A program made the translations under genes and the position numbers. Below the pieces are notes generated by a model. The model was given only the letters and a program-made list of their open reading frames with translations. It had not been told where the DNA came from and did no database searches. Source: Saxibacter everestensis (GTDB lineage: Bacteria > Actinomycetota > Actinomycetes > Actinomycetales > Brevibacteriaceae). From it: a DNA stretch of 64,000 nt. The stretch is from positions 3,706,550 through 3,770,549 of the forward strand of contig NZ_CP090958.1 in assembly GCF_025787225.1 (NCBI RefSeq), in the 5' to 3' direction. Of this stretch, positions 47,269-56,277 are shown piece after piece. Position 1 is the stretch's first letter. Every line of letters begins with the position of its first letter.

Positions 47269-48564
47269 CTACCGAGTCCCGGCCCGAGCGACCGTCCCGT
47301 TCGCGCCGGTCGCGGTGTCGGTCCACTGCCGAAGCCAGGCTCGGCCGTAGTCGTTTCCATGCGGCGTGCGCAAGACCGTGTGCACGTGGAAGTGCTTGGG
47401 TGTGTCGTAGTCCAGGAACACCCCGCAGTGATGATCGAGCTCGGCGATGACCACCGGCGACTGGATCCGGTAGTAGAAGACATCGCCCGGCGCGTGGCCG
47501 CCGATCCAGCAGAACCAGGTCTCGTCCAGGTGTGCCTCCACCTCGCGCAGCCGGGCCGCGCGCGGTCCCGCCGGCAGGGGCAGCACGAACTGCTCCACGA
47601 TGGCCAGCACCAGACGCCGCGCCTCGGCCGGCATCCGCGCGACCTGGACTCCCTCGAACGGGATCACCCGGTTGTCCTGGAACGCGCCGGCCAGGTGCCG
47701 CTCGTCACCGGGATGGACCCGGCCGGGCGGCATTGCGGGGTCGACCATCTGCTGGTACACGGTCGCGGCCCGCCGCTGCTCCTCCGGGAGCGCGGCCATT
47801 AGTTCGATGCCCAGCGAAATGCGGTCGCGGAACGCAATCATGCCCGCGTGTGGGCCGTCGTCGATCTCGTTGGGCTCCGCGCCGAAGAAAACCGGGCCGA
47901 TCGTCATCCGGCCCTCGACCACCAGGCAGTTGACTGCGCAGTGGTGCCCGTAGAGCTGCCACCCCCATGGTGCGCTCGGATGTGGACGCCCGTAGAGGGC
48001 AACGTTGTAGCTGAATTCGTTGAGGATGCCCTCCAGGCCCACGACCTGCCCCAGGAAGCCGTTGATCCGCATCATGTCCCGGGTCAGCCGATAGCCTTCG
48101 GGGCTCAACGATGCCCGCACGAGAGCCAGCGCGCGTTCGCGCACCGGCTCCGGCTGGAACTCCAGGCGCAGGCCGGTGTCGAACTGCATGAACTCCGGAT
48201 TGGCCCAGGTCTGCCACTGCACGGCCTCGACGTCGTAGATCAGGCGATCCCGGTCCGGTTCGGATACGGCATCGAGCAGGGCCTCGGCGGCGGCGACCAT
48301 CGCGGCGACCGGGGCCTCTTCGCCGGGCCGGGGTGACTCCAGCGGGAACAGGTCCTCCCGCCGGATGCCGTTCTCCGTGACGCCGTGGAACTCATTCAGG
48401 TACAGCGGCGTCCAGCCGCGGACCAGTTCGCCCGTGAAGGTGCCCGGCCGCTGGGCAACATCGCGGTACGCATAGGCGTCCAGCCCGCGCAGCTCGGAGA
48501 CCCGGGGGTGCTCGTCCGGGAATAGGTATTGGCGGAACTCGGCGTCCGATTCCGTGGTGGACAA
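47269..48564 (-). CDS. DUF3500 family protein
   Basis: 431 residues matching the DUF3500 family (a conserved uncharacterised family). Visible features are aromatic- and His-rich stretches such as WGWQLYGHHCAVN (about residues 187-199), RMTIGPVFFGAEP and, near the end, IAELDHHCGVFLDYDTPKHFHVHTVLRTP (parts: ELDHHCGVFLD, KHFHVHTV). The many His could bind a metal. The start is probably a TTG at 48562-48564, 8 nt after GAGGGAG; the open frame upstream belongs to the GntR gene in another frame. Same direction as the GntR gene, 31 nt after it. Confidence 0.75.
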   Translation of the reverse strand: MSTTESDAEFRQYLFPDEHPRVSELRGLDAYAYRDVAQRPGTFTGELVRGWTPLYLNEFHGVTENGIRREDLFPLESPRPGEEAPVAAMVAAAEALLDAVSEPDRDRLIYDVEAVQWQTWANPEFMQFDTGLRLEFQPEPVRERALALVRASLSPEGYRLTRDMMRINGFLGQVVGLEGILNEFSYNVALYGRPHPSAPWGWQLYGHHCAVNCLVVEGRMTIGPVFFGAEPNEIDDGPHAGMIAFRDRISLGIELMAALPEEQRRAATVYQQMVDPAMPPGRVHPGDERHLAGAFQDNRVIPFEGVQVARMPAEARRLVLAIVEQFVLPLPAGPRAARLREVEAHLDETWFCWIGGHAPGDVFYYRIQSPVVIAELDHHCGVFLDYDTPKHFHVHTVLRTPHGNDYGRAWLRQWTDTATGANGTVARAGTR

Positions 48565-48595
48565 TTGGCACTCCCTCGTGCTGGGCTCGCCGGCG

Positions 48596-49351
48596 TCAGC
48601 TGGCGGGTTGGTCGGTGGTGTTGTGGGCTCGGACGGCCGCGGCGACAGCCTCGAGGTCACCGGCGGCGATGGCGTCCACCAGTTCGGCGTGCACCCGGTG
48701 ACGGTGCGTTCGGTAGGCGACGGCGGCCGGATCGTCGGAGTCGAAGCGTGAGGAGGTGCCCGAGAGGTGGCCCAGGGTTCCGATGTAGACGGCACGTGCC
48801 ATCTGGTTCGGGACGATTTCGGCGATCCGCTCGTGCAGCGTCCAGTTGGCATGCATGAACTCGTCCCAGGATGCGGCGCCCTCCATCCGGCCTAGCAGAG
48901 TCCGGAGGTCTTCGATGTCTGCGGCGGTCCGGCAGCGGGCCGCCCCGACCGCGATCAGCTCCTCGAGATGTTCCCGGAGCTCGATGGCGTCCAGCACGGC
49001 GGAGGGCTGCTCGCCCACGGTGAGCAGGGTACGGCGCAACCGCACCACCGGACCGCCGTCGGCGACGAACAAGCCGCCGCTTCGGCCGGGCCGGATCTCC
49101 AGGATCCCGCGTTCGCGCAGCAGCCGCACGGCTTCGCTGACCGTGGATCGGGCATATCCGCTCTCCTGCCGCAGGGACTGCAGGGTGCCGACCGGATCTC
49201 CCGGGCCGAGGCCCCGCTCGCGGATCCGCTGGTCGATCGCCTCCGCCAGTTGCTCCGCTCGGGAGCGGGGTTCGGGCATCCGGAGGCTGAGGGGCGCGAC
49301 CGCCCCCGGCTCGGATCCGGAGTGCTGTACGGGGCCGCTGATCTGTGACAT
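48596..49351 (-). CDS. GntR-family (FadR-like) regulator
   Basis: 251 residues. Winged HTH at about residues 30-98 (AEAIDQRIRERGLGPGD, LRQESGYARSTVSEAVRLLRERGILEIRPGRSGG in parts), then an all-helical FCD effector domain (about 110-240) with the metal-binding Asp/His pattern (FMHANWTLHERIAE, HRHRVHAELVDAI). It is divergent from the FAH/esterase/quercetinase operon and co-directional with DUF3500, so it likely represses both in the absence of an aromatic or organic-acid effector. Confidence 0.87.
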   Translation of the reverse strand: MSQISGPVQHSGSEPGAVAPLSLRMPEPRSRAEQLAEAIDQRIRERGLGPGDPVGTLQSLRQESGYARSTVSEAVRLLRERGILEIRPGRSGGLFVADGGPVVRLRRTLLTVGEQPSAVLDAIELREHLEELIAVGAARCRTAADIEDLRTLLGRMEGAASWDEFMHANWTLHERIAEIVPNQMARAVYIGTLGHLSGTSSRFDSDDPAAVAYRTHRHRVHAELVDAIAAGDLEAVAAAVRAHNTTDQPAS

Positions 49352-49358
49352 GCTCTCA

Positions 49359-49396
49359 TTCAAACACAAAATGTGCGAACGGTTTAGAGGTTTGAA
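49359..49396. promoter_or_regulatory. Inverted repeat in the divergent gntR-FAH region
   Basis: TTCAAAC (49359-49365) and GTTTGAA (49390-49396) flank 24 nt, directly next to the GntR start. Possible pair of operator half-sites for the regulator. Confidence 0.35.
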
Positions 49397-49468
49397 CAGT
49401 TTCGTGCGTGCCGACCGCCCCGATCGAGCCGAATGGCGGGCCCGGGCGTCGAAGGAAGAAGGAAGCGT

Positions 49469-50371
49469 ATGAGGATTGTCGGAGTCCGCGCCGCCGACGG
49501 AAGCGTGCAGGTTGCCTCGCTGTCCGGGGACGGCGCCAAAGCCATCGTCCTGGCCAGTCTCGAGGAGTTCTGGCAGGACGCGGCCGGCTACCTGGGCGAC
49601 GCCGGGCGGCAGGACGCCGCCGGTCAGCTGGGCGGCGGGTCGGCCCTGGGCGACTGTCTCGACGCCGCCGATGTCGAGTTCGTGCCGCCGGTGCTGCCGG
49701 GGGCACGAGTCATCTGTATCGGGCTTAACTACCTCAAGCACGTCGCGGAGGGGTCCTTCCGCGACCAGGAGCTGCCGGAATATCCCACGCTGTTCGCTCG
49801 GTGGACCCAGTCACTCACGGTGGGCGGGGCGGCGGTGCCCGTGCCGGCCGATGAGGCGGGCCTGGACTGGGAAGGCGAAATCGTCGCCTGGGTGGGCGAC
49901 ACCCTGGTGGACGCGACGCCCGAGGAGGCGCTGGCCGCCGTCGTCGGCTACTCGACGTTCAACGACATCACCTCCCGCCGGGCCCAGAAACTGACCTCGC
50001 AGTGGATTCTGGGCAAGAACGGCGACAACTCGGGCCCACTCGGCCCGCTGGTGCCGGCCGCGCAGGTCGGCGACCTGCGGGACGGGCTGCGGGTGATAAC
50101 GCGCGTGAACGGACAGATCGTCCAGGACGGCAATACCGAGGAGATGGTCTACACCGTCGGTGACACTTTGGCGCACATCTCCCGGACGTTCACCCTGCGG
50201 CCCGGGGATCTGCTGGCCACCGGGACTCCCTCGGGCGTCGGCTATGCCCGCGACCCGCAGTGGTTGCTCCAGCCCGGTGACGTCGTCGAGGTCGAGGTGG
50301 ACCGGCTCGGCGTGCTGAGTAACACCGTGGTCGGCCACGACGCGCGCCGGACAGCGGCGGCGCGCTCATGA
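49469..50371 (+). CDS. Fumarylacetoacetate hydrolase family protein (3)
   Basis: 300 residues. Motifs: ICIGLNYLKHVAEG (about 82-95), DWEGEIVAWVG (about 130-140, metal Glu residues), YSTFNDITSRRAQ (about 159-171), and the C-terminal PGDLLATGTPSGVG (about 249-262), typical of ureidoglycolate-lyase/oxaloacetate-decarboxylase-like FAH proteins (FAHD type). ATG 49469 is preceded by AAGAAGGAAG. It overlaps the esterase gene by 4 nt. Confidence 0.87.
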   Translation: MRIVGVRAADGSVQVASLSGDGAKAIVLASLEEFWQDAAGYLGDAGRQDAAGQLGGGSALGDCLDAADVEFVPPVLPGARVICIGLNYLKHVAEGSFRDQELPEYPTLFARWTQSLTVGGAAVPVPADEAGLDWEGEIVAWVGDTLVDATPEEALAAVVGYSTFNDITSRRAQKLTSQWILGKNGDNSGPLGPLVPAAQVGDLRDGLRVITRVNGQIVQDGNTEEMVYTVGDTLAHISRTFTLRPGDLLATGTPSGVGYARDPQWLLQPGDVVEVEVDRLGVLSNTVVGHDARRTAAARS

Positions 50372-51375
50372 GGTCCGGTGACACGGCAGGAACCCGAGAA
50401 CGCGATTCCGCCGGCAGCCGTGACACCGTCCGGGTCGATCGGGACATCGTCTTCGCCCGCCCAGGCGATGCCGACCTGCTGCTCGACCTCTATCGGCCGG
50501 CCCGCACGTCCCGCCCTGTCCCCGTTGTGCTCTGGCTGCATGGCGGCGGCTGGTTCACCGGCGACCGGACGCTCGCGCCTGACCTCGCGCGCCGTGTCGC
50601 CGCCACCGGCCTCGCCATGGCGAGCGTCGAGTACCGGCTGTCCGGGCAGGCGCTGTTCCCTGCACAGCTGCATGACGTGCGTTCCGCGATCCGATACCTG
50701 CGGCAGCACGCCGAGAAGTACGGACTCGATCCCCGGCTGATCGGGGTATGGGGCGCCTCGGCCGGGGGACACCTGGCTGCACTGGCCGGGCTCACCGGAC
50801 ACCTCGACGTGCTGCCCGGCGAGGAGAACACCCTCGGCAGTGCCGCCGTCCAGGCGGTCGCGGAGTCCTACGCGCCGGTCGACCTGATTGCCGGGGTCGA
50901 AGCGGCGCAGGAGGCGCTTCCGGGAACCGACGCCGCCGCGTCGCCGGAAGCGCGGCTGCTGGGCGGGCACCCGGCTGACCGTCCCGACGCCGCCGGGCAG
51001 GCCAACCCGCTCACCTGGGTGAGCGCCGCGGCACCACCGTTCCAGATCTCGCATGGCACGGGCGACGTCCTCGTCTCGCATCGGCAGAGCGAGCGGCTGC
51101 ACGCGGCGCTCGTCGCCGCCGGCGTGCCAAGCGAGCTCTATCTCCTCGACGGCTACCGGCACGGCTTCCTCAACCCGGCGGGACGGCTCGACGTCCAACT
51201 CGCCCGGGTGATGGACGACGGGCGCCTCGAGCAGGAGGGCTCGGCGCGCGCCACCTACAGTTCCTCCGCTGCTCCGGCAGCGGAGCAGACCATGTTCGGG
51301 CTCGACCGGGTGGATGCCTTCTTCACCCGGCACCTCGATCGCACGCCTCCATCAACGACGGGAGACACCCGATGA
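50368..51375 (+). CDS. Alpha/beta hydrolase (HSL/BD-FAE-like esterase)
   Basis: 335 residues. Oxyanion motif LHGGGW (about 54-59), nucleophile in GASAGGH (about 130-136, Ser), acid in GTGDVLVSHRQSE (about 230) and His in YRHGF (about 263). It is a serine esterase without signal peptide. It overlaps both the FAH gene and the quercetinase gene by 4 nt. In a quercetinase operon an esterase is the expected partner, because the dioxygenase product is a depside ester; this is inference. Confidence 0.85.
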   Translation: MRSGDTAGTRERDSAGSRDTVRVDRDIVFARPGDADLLLDLYRPARTSRPVPVVLWLHGGGWFTGDRTLAPDLARRVAATGLAMASVEYRLSGQALFPAQLHDVRSAIRYLRQHAEKYGLDPRLIGVWGASAGGHLAALAGLTGHLDVLPGEENTLGSAAVQAVAESYAPVDLIAGVEAAQEALPGTDAAASPEARLLGGHPADRPDAAGQANPLTWVSAAAPPFQISHGTGDVLVSHRQSERLHAALVAAGVPSELYLLDGYRHGFLNPAGRLDVQLARVMDDGRLEQEGSARATYSSSAAPAAEQTMFGLDRVDAFFTRHLDRTPPSTTGDTR

Positions 51376-52424
51376 CCGCCATCGACCTCGATGCCATGCA
51401 CGACGTTGCCCCGGTGACCGGCTCGCTGCCCGGCGAACCGATCCCGTACTACCTGCCCAGCGGCGAGGGCCTGCGGGTCGAGAGCGGCGGCCAGCTGTGC
51501 ACAGTCATCGCCCGTGGCTCCGACACCGGCGGGCTGTTCGACGCCGCGTTCCTGCTCGGCCCGCGCGGTGCCGAGGTACCGTTTCACAGCCTTTCCGCCC
51601 ATCAGCGTTCCTACTACGTGTTCGAAGGCAGCGCGCAATTCTGGCTTCCCGGCCAGAGCCGGATCCTGGTTCCCGGCGACTCCATCCACGTTCCCGAGGG
51701 CACGCCGGTGGCGTACCGGATGCTCGGCCACCTGACCAAGCTGTTGTTCTTCTCGGCGCCAGGCGGGGCGCTGGATGCCCTGGCGGCCTCGGCGGGCAGC
51801 GGCTCACACATCTACTCGGCGTCCGGCCGGGGTGGTTCCGACCGCGCGTTACTGCCCGCGGACGCTACGCTGCACGACCTGCCGCGAGGTGCCGCACTGG
51901 ACGTGTGGGATGACGCCCTACCCGGCGGCCTCGAGCCCTACTTCCTGCGCTCCCGCACCGGCGACCGCCGAGGCTGGCCGGACGCGGTCAACGCCTTTGC
52001 GGCCCGGGGCCGAAACGCCGGTGGCCGGTACATCGCGGTCAACACCCTGGCCGCACCGCAGCCCTACATCATCCGGCACTTCCACCGGCAACACACGGAG
52101 AACTTCTTCTGCCTGTCCGGCCGGATCTGGTTGTGGGTCAACGGGCAGGAGATTCTGCTGACCGGCGGCGACTTCCTGCACGCGCCGGCGGGCACCGTGC
52201 ACAGCTTTGCCATCGCGGCGCACAACACCCAGATGCTCGGGCTGCTGACCTCGGACGTGTTCGAGCCGTTCTTCGATGTCACGGGGCAGGCCACCGACGA
52301 CCTCGTGCATACCGAGGGCCTGATCGACCCGTCGACCCTCGTGGGTGGCATTCAGCGCAACCCCGACCTCGACCTCGTCGTCGTCGGCCCGCCACCGCAG
52401 CGGGTGCGGGCCCCGGGCCTCTGA
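51372..52424 (+). CDS. Quercetin 2,3-dioxygenase-like bicupin
   Basis: 350 residues with two cupin domains. In the C-terminal cupin (about 215-320) the metal set HxHx4E...H is complete: HFHRQHTENF and later GTVHSFAI. The N-terminal cupin (about 40-150) keeps H in FHSLSAH but lacks the second His and the Glu, so only one metal site is expected. The family opens the C-ring of flavonols and releases CO. The overall length and order match bacterial quercetinases of the YxaG type. Confidence 0.8.
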   Translation: MTAIDLDAMHDVAPVTGSLPGEPIPYYLPSGEGLRVESGGQLCTVIARGSDTGGLFDAAFLLGPRGAEVPFHSLSAHQRSYYVFEGSAQFWLPGQSRILVPGDSIHVPEGTPVAYRMLGHLTKLLFFSAPGGALDALAASAGSGSHIYSASGRGGSDRALLPADATLHDLPRGAALDVWDDALPGGLEPYFLRSRTGDRRGWPDAVNAFAARGRNAGGRYIAVNTLAAPQPYIIRHFHRQHTENFFCLSGRIWLWVNGQEILLTGGDFLHAPAGTVHSFAIAAHNTQMLGLLTSDVFEPFFDVTGQATDDLVHTEGLIDPSTLVGGIQRNPDLDLVVVGPPPQRVRAPGL

Positions 52425-52494
52425 TCTGCGGCGCTCCCGGGTGAACCGGCGACCCGCGCTGAACCGGCGCTCCGGCGGGATCAGCGGTCCGTCG

Positions 52495-53265
52495 TCACCG
52501 CCCGGCCAGTTTCAGGTCGGATTCGATCGCCCCGGCGGCCGCCCGCAGGTCGGGCAGCACATCGCTCTCCAGCGTCGCCGACAGCGCCTCCTGCGCCGAA
52601 ACGGAGCAGTTGATCGCGGCGATCGTCGCGCCGTCCCGATCCCTGACCGGGACGGCGATGGAACACACGCCGTCCTCGAGTTCCTGCCGGATCACCGCAT
52701 ACCCGCGTTCCCTGGTGGCATCGAGCGCGGTCCGCAGTTCGTCGGCCGACCGCACGGTATGGGCCGTGAACGGCACGAACGTCGTCGCATCCAGGACGCC
52801 ATCCAGCTGCTCGGGCGGCAGGCCGGCCAGCAGGACCCGGCCCATCGACGTGGCGTAGGCCGGGAATCGGGTGCCGAGAGTGATCGAGACTCGCATGATC
52901 CGCTGGGTCGGGACCCTGACCACGTAGACGATGTCGGTTCCACTCAGGACAGCCCCGGAGGAGGATCGGTCGTGCCGGCGCACGAACTCTTCCAGGTGCG
53001 GTTGGGCGATCTCGGGGAAGGTCAGGCTGGACAGGTAGGCATAGCCGAGCTCGAGGATCTTGGGTCGCAGTGCGAATAACCGGCCGTCGGTACGCATGTA
53101 TCCCAACTCGACCAGGGTGTGCAGGAATCGCCGGGCGGCGGCTCGGGTGAGGCCGGTGCGGCGGGACACCTCGCTGAGCGTGAGCTCCGGATTTTTCGCG
53201 TCGAACGCCCGGATGACGCCGAGGCCACGCTCGAGTGACTGCACGAATATCGATGACTCCGGCAT
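52495..53265 (-). CDS. pcaR: IclR-family regulator of the pca operon (PcaR-like)
   Basis: 256 residues. N-terminal winged HTH (about 8-70, SLERGLGVIRAFD, LSEVSRRTGLTRAAARRFLHTLVELGY in parts) and an IclR effector domain (about 85-250). The text SLERGLGVIRAFDA and TRAAARRFLHTL is typical of the PcaR/PcaU/PobR branch, which senses protocatechuate or beta-ketoadipate. It is divergent from pcaH. ATG 53265 follows AAAGGAA. The product name rests on family branch plus position. Confidence 0.85.
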   Translation of the reverse strand: MPESSIFVQSLERGLGVIRAFDAKNPELTLSEVSRRTGLTRAAARRFLHTLVELGYMRTDGRLFALRPKILELGYAYLSSLTFPEIAQPHLEEFVRRHDRSSSGAVLSGTDIVYVVRVPTQRIMRVSITLGTRFPAYATSMGRVLLAGLPPEQLDGVLDATTFVPFTAHTVRSADELRTALDATRERGYAVIRQELEDGVCSIAVPVRDRDGATIAAINCSVSAQEALSATLESDVLPDLRAAAGAIESDLKLAGR

Positions 53266-53344
53266 GTGTTCCTTTCGTCCGGCCTGCACCCGCCGTCACC
53301 GTGCTATCCGCAGCGGCGTCTTGACGGCGGGTGTGCCGTGCATT

Positions 53345-53387
53345 ACGTTACGAGTACGTATTACGAACCACCGTACGCATAGCGAAC
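53345..53387. promoter_or_regulatory. Direct repeats upstream of pcaH, probable IclR/PcaR sites
   Basis: ACGTATTACGAAC (53356-53368) and ACGCATAGCGAAC (53375-53387) differ at three positions and have a 19-nt period; a shorter similar word TTACGAG lies at 53348-53354. PcaU/PcaR-type proteins are known to bind repeated 10-bp words. Confidence 0.45.
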
Positions 53388-53407
53388 ACTTCAGGCAAGG
53401 GGGGCTG

Positions 53408-54271
53408 ATGTCCATCTCGGCTTTCGGGAACCCGCAGCAGGCGACAGCAGAAGAGACCGGGCACGCGGACGCCGCACAGGCCAGTCCGGCCACGGAGCCG
53501 ACGGACTCTTCAGCCGCCGCTGGCGGCGAGTCGCAGCGGGACATCTCGGCCGAGATCGCCGCCGAGCACCGCCGGCTTGCCGGCAGCGGGCCGCACCCGG
53601 ACCGGTCCTTCTCCGCGTACCGAAGCACCGCCCTGCGCCACCCCACGCATGGCCTGGTCCGAGCCGATCCCGAAGAGATCGAACTCGTCTCGCCCGCTTT
53701 CGGGCACTCCGATGTCCTGGCGCACGAGAACGACCTGACCATCCAGCATGCCGGGGAGCCGCTCGGTGAACGGATCCGGGTGACCGGCAGGGTCCTGGAC
53801 GGAGATGGCCGGCCGGTCCGGCATCAATTGGTCGAGGTGTGGCAGGCCAACGCCGCCGGGCGCTACGTGCACAAGCGTGACCAGCATCCCGCCCCCCTCG
53901 ACTCGAACTTCACCGGGGTGGGCCGGGTCATCACGAATGAGAACGGTGAGTACAGTCTCACCACCATCAAGCCTGGCGCCTATCCCTGGCGCAATCACCG
54001 CAACGCCTGGCGGCCGGCCCACATTCACTTCTCGCTCTTCGGGGACGCATTCACCGCCCGGCTGGTGACCCAGATGTACTTCCCCGGCGACCCGCTGTTT
54101 GCCCTCGACCCGATCTACCAGTCGATCGCCGATCCCGCCGCCCGGGAGCGGCTGGTCGCCCGATACGACCACGACCTCACCTCCCCGGAATGGTCGCTTG
54201 GGTACCGGTGGGACATCGTGCTGACCGGGCCCACCGCCACCCGGATGGAACAGGAATCCGACGATGAGTGA
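53408..54271 (+). CDS. pcaH: Protocatechuate 3,4-dioxygenase beta subunit
   Basis: 287 residues with an N-terminal Ala-rich extension of about 60. The intradiol dioxygenase domain carries the Fe(III) ligands: Tyr in AGRYVHKRDQH (about 154), Tyr in KPGAYPWRN (about 194) and the His pair in RPAHIHFS (about 206-208). It makes beta-carboxy-cis,cis-muconate from protocatechuate together with PcaG. First gene of the operon; the stop overlaps pcaG by 8 nt. Confidence 0.93.
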   Translation: MSISAFGNPQQATAEETGHADAAQASPATEPTDSSAAAGGESQRDISAEIAAEHRRLAGSGPHPDRSFSAYRSTALRHPTHGLVRADPEEIELVSPAFGHSDVLAHENDLTIQHAGEPLGERIRVTGRVLDGDGRPVRHQLVEVWQANAAGRYVHKRDQHPAPLDSNFTGVGRVITNENGEYSLTTIKPGAYPWRNHRNAWRPAHIHFSLFGDAFTARLVTQMYFPGDPLFALDPIYQSIADPAARERLVARYDHDLTSPEWSLGYRWDIVLTGPTATRMEQESDDE

Positions 54272-54848
54272 CAGCCAGATGAGCGACGGCCGGCCGATGC
54301 CCCGATCCCAACAGACTCCCGCGCAGACCGTTGGCCCGTTCTTCGGATACGCGCTGCCCTACCCCGGCGGCGAGCAGCTGGTCGCCGCGCACCGGCCGGA
54401 CGCCATCCGGGTGCACGGCACGGTCTATGACGGCGACCGGCAGCCGGTTCCCGACGCGCTGGTGGAGATCTGGCAGCCGGACGGCGCGGGCCGGATCAGC
54501 CGGGAACGCGGCAGTCTGCGCCGCGATGGCTACACGTTCACCGGATTCGGCCGGGCGGCCGCCGACGGCGATGGCCACTACCAGTTCACCACGGTGAAGC
54601 CCGGCGCGACCGGGGGCTCCGCGCCCTACGTCCTGCTCACGATCTTCGCCCGCGGCCTGCTGCATCACCTGTTCACCCGGATGTACTTTCCTGATGAGGA
54701 CGCGAACCAGGCCGATCGGTTGCTGGCCCGGCTGGAGCCGGAACGCCGGTCCACCCTGATCGGCGTAGCCGACGCGGATCGTTCCTACCGTTTCGACGTG
54801 CATCTGCAGGGCGAGCAGGAGACCGTCTTCTTGGACTTCGATGACTGA
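54264..54848 (+). CDS. pcaG: Protocatechuate 3,4-dioxygenase alpha subunit
   Basis: 194 residues, the non-iron-binding partner of PcaH. Motifs: TPAQTVGPFFGYALPY (about 17-32), HGTVYDGDRQPVPDALVEIWQPD in parts (VPDALVEIWQ), and LLTIFARGLLHHLFTRMYFPDE in parts (LHHLFTRMYFPDE). Overlaps pcaH by 8 nt and pcaB by 8 nt, which supports stoichiometric production. Confidence 0.93.
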   Translation: MSDSQMSDGRPMPRSQQTPAQTVGPFFGYALPYPGGEQLVAAHRPDAIRVHGTVYDGDRQPVPDALVEIWQPDGAGRISRERGSLRRDGYTFTGFGRAAADGDGHYQFTTVKPGATGGSAPYVLLTIFARGLLHHLFTRMYFPDEDANQADRLLARLEPERRSTLIGVADADRSYRFDVHLQGEQETVFLDFDD

Positions 54849-56277
54849 GCCGTCGAACGACCTGGGCCTGCTTGCCCCGATCTGGGCCGACACCCTGGTT
54901 GCCGAACAGACCGGAGACGCAGCGTATCTGCAGGCGATGCTGGACGCCGAGTTCGCCCTGAGCCGGGCGCTGGCGGCCGCCGGCCTCGCTCCCGACTGGG
55001 TGACCGCGGCCGTCGACGACCTGGCCGAGCGGGCCCGGCCGGACCTGCCGGCGATCGTCGCCGAGGCCCGGGGTGGCGGCAACCCGGTCATCCCACTGAC
55101 CCGGTACTTGTACGCCGCCGCCGAGGACGTGCGGCCCGGGCTTGCCGACCACATTCACCGCGGCGCCACCAGCCAGGACATCATGGACACCGCCACGATG
55201 CTCGTCGCACGGCGGGCCGGTGGTGCGATCATGGCGGCGGCCCACACCCTGGCAACGCGGCTGGCCGAGTTGGCCGACCGGCACCGGGCAACCGTGCTGG
55301 CCGGTCGCACCCTGGGCCAGCAGGCCGCGCCCACCAGCTTCGGGTTCAAGGCGGCGGGCTGGTTGGACGGCGTCCTAGTCGCCGCGCGGGCCCTGGATGA
55401 CGTGCTGCGGGACCTTCCAGTGCAACTCGGCGGCGCGGTCGGGACAGGGGCCGCGCTCTACGACGCGGCCGAGCGCTCGGCGTCGGCCGGACCTGATGCC
55501 GGCGCGGAGCGCGAGAGACCCGCCGACGTCGTCAATCGCGTCCTGGACGCCTACGCCGCGGAGCTCGGCCTGCGCCGTCCGATGATCAGCTGGCACACCC
55601 AACGCGGGGTGATCGCCGACCTCGGCCACGCGCTAGCGGGGCTGACCGGTTCGATCGGCAAGATCGCGGCCGACGTCAGCGTGCTCTCCCGAACCGAAAT
55701 CGCCGAGGTCCACCTCGAGCTGCCGGCCGGCAGCGGAGGATCGTCGGCAATGCCGCACAAACGCAACCCAGTTCCGGCCGTGCTGCTGCTGGCCGCCGCA
55801 CGGCAGGCGGCGGCCCCGGTGGCGACGCTGCACGCCAGCCTGGTCGCGGAGGAGGAGCGGCCGAGCGGAGCCTGGCATGCCGAATGGTCTCCGTTGCGCG
55901 AGCTGCTCCGGCTGGCCGGGGCGGCCACGGAGACCGGAGCCGACCTGGCCGGACGCCTGCGAGTGGATGCCGACCAGATGCGCCGCAACCTGGAGGCCAC
56001 CGGGGGAGCGATCATGTCCGAGCGCCTCGTCGGTGCGCTCACGGCCCAGGCCGGCCGGAAGCGCGCCCAGCAGATCACCGCCGACGTGCTCGGTGCTGAT
56101 CGTGCACCCGGCCTGCGAGTGAAGCTGCTCGACCATCCGGACGTTGCGCTGACCGACGGCCAGATCGACGACCTGCTGGACCCGGCGCGCTACCTCGGCA
56201 TGGCCGACGAGTTCATCGACGCCGTGCTTCGCGACCACGCGAGCCGGACGACCAGCGACGAGGACGGCTCATCATGA
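54841..56277 (+). CDS. pcaB: 3-carboxy-cis,cis-muconate cycloisomerase
   Basis: 478 residues of the fumarase/aspartase superfamily. The signature GSSAMPHKRNPV (about 300-311) with the catalytic Ser region is present, and HRGATSQDIMDTA (about 104-116) gives the second active-site part. It converts beta-carboxymuconate into gamma-carboxymuconolactone. Class II bacterial form. Overlaps the next gene by 4 nt. Confidence 0.92.
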   Translation: MTEPSNDLGLLAPIWADTLVAEQTGDAAYLQAMLDAEFALSRALAAAGLAPDWVTAAVDDLAERARPDLPAIVAEARGGGNPVIPLTRYLYAAAEDVRPGLADHIHRGATSQDIMDTATMLVARRAGGAIMAAAHTLATRLAELADRHRATVLAGRTLGQQAAPTSFGFKAAGWLDGVLVAARALDDVLRDLPVQLGGAVGTGAALYDAAERSASAGPDAGAERERPADVVNRVLDAYAAELGLRRPMISWHTQRGVIADLGHALAGLTGSIGKIAADVSVLSRTEIAEVHLELPAGSGGSSAMPHKRNPVPAVLLLAAARQAAAPVATLHASLVAEEERPSGAWHAEWSPLRELLRLAGAATETGADLAGRLRVDADQMRRNLEATGGAIMSERLVGALTAQAGRKRAQQITADVLGADRAPGLRVKLLDHPDVALTDGQIDDLLDPARYLGMADEFIDAVLRDHASRTTSDEDGSS

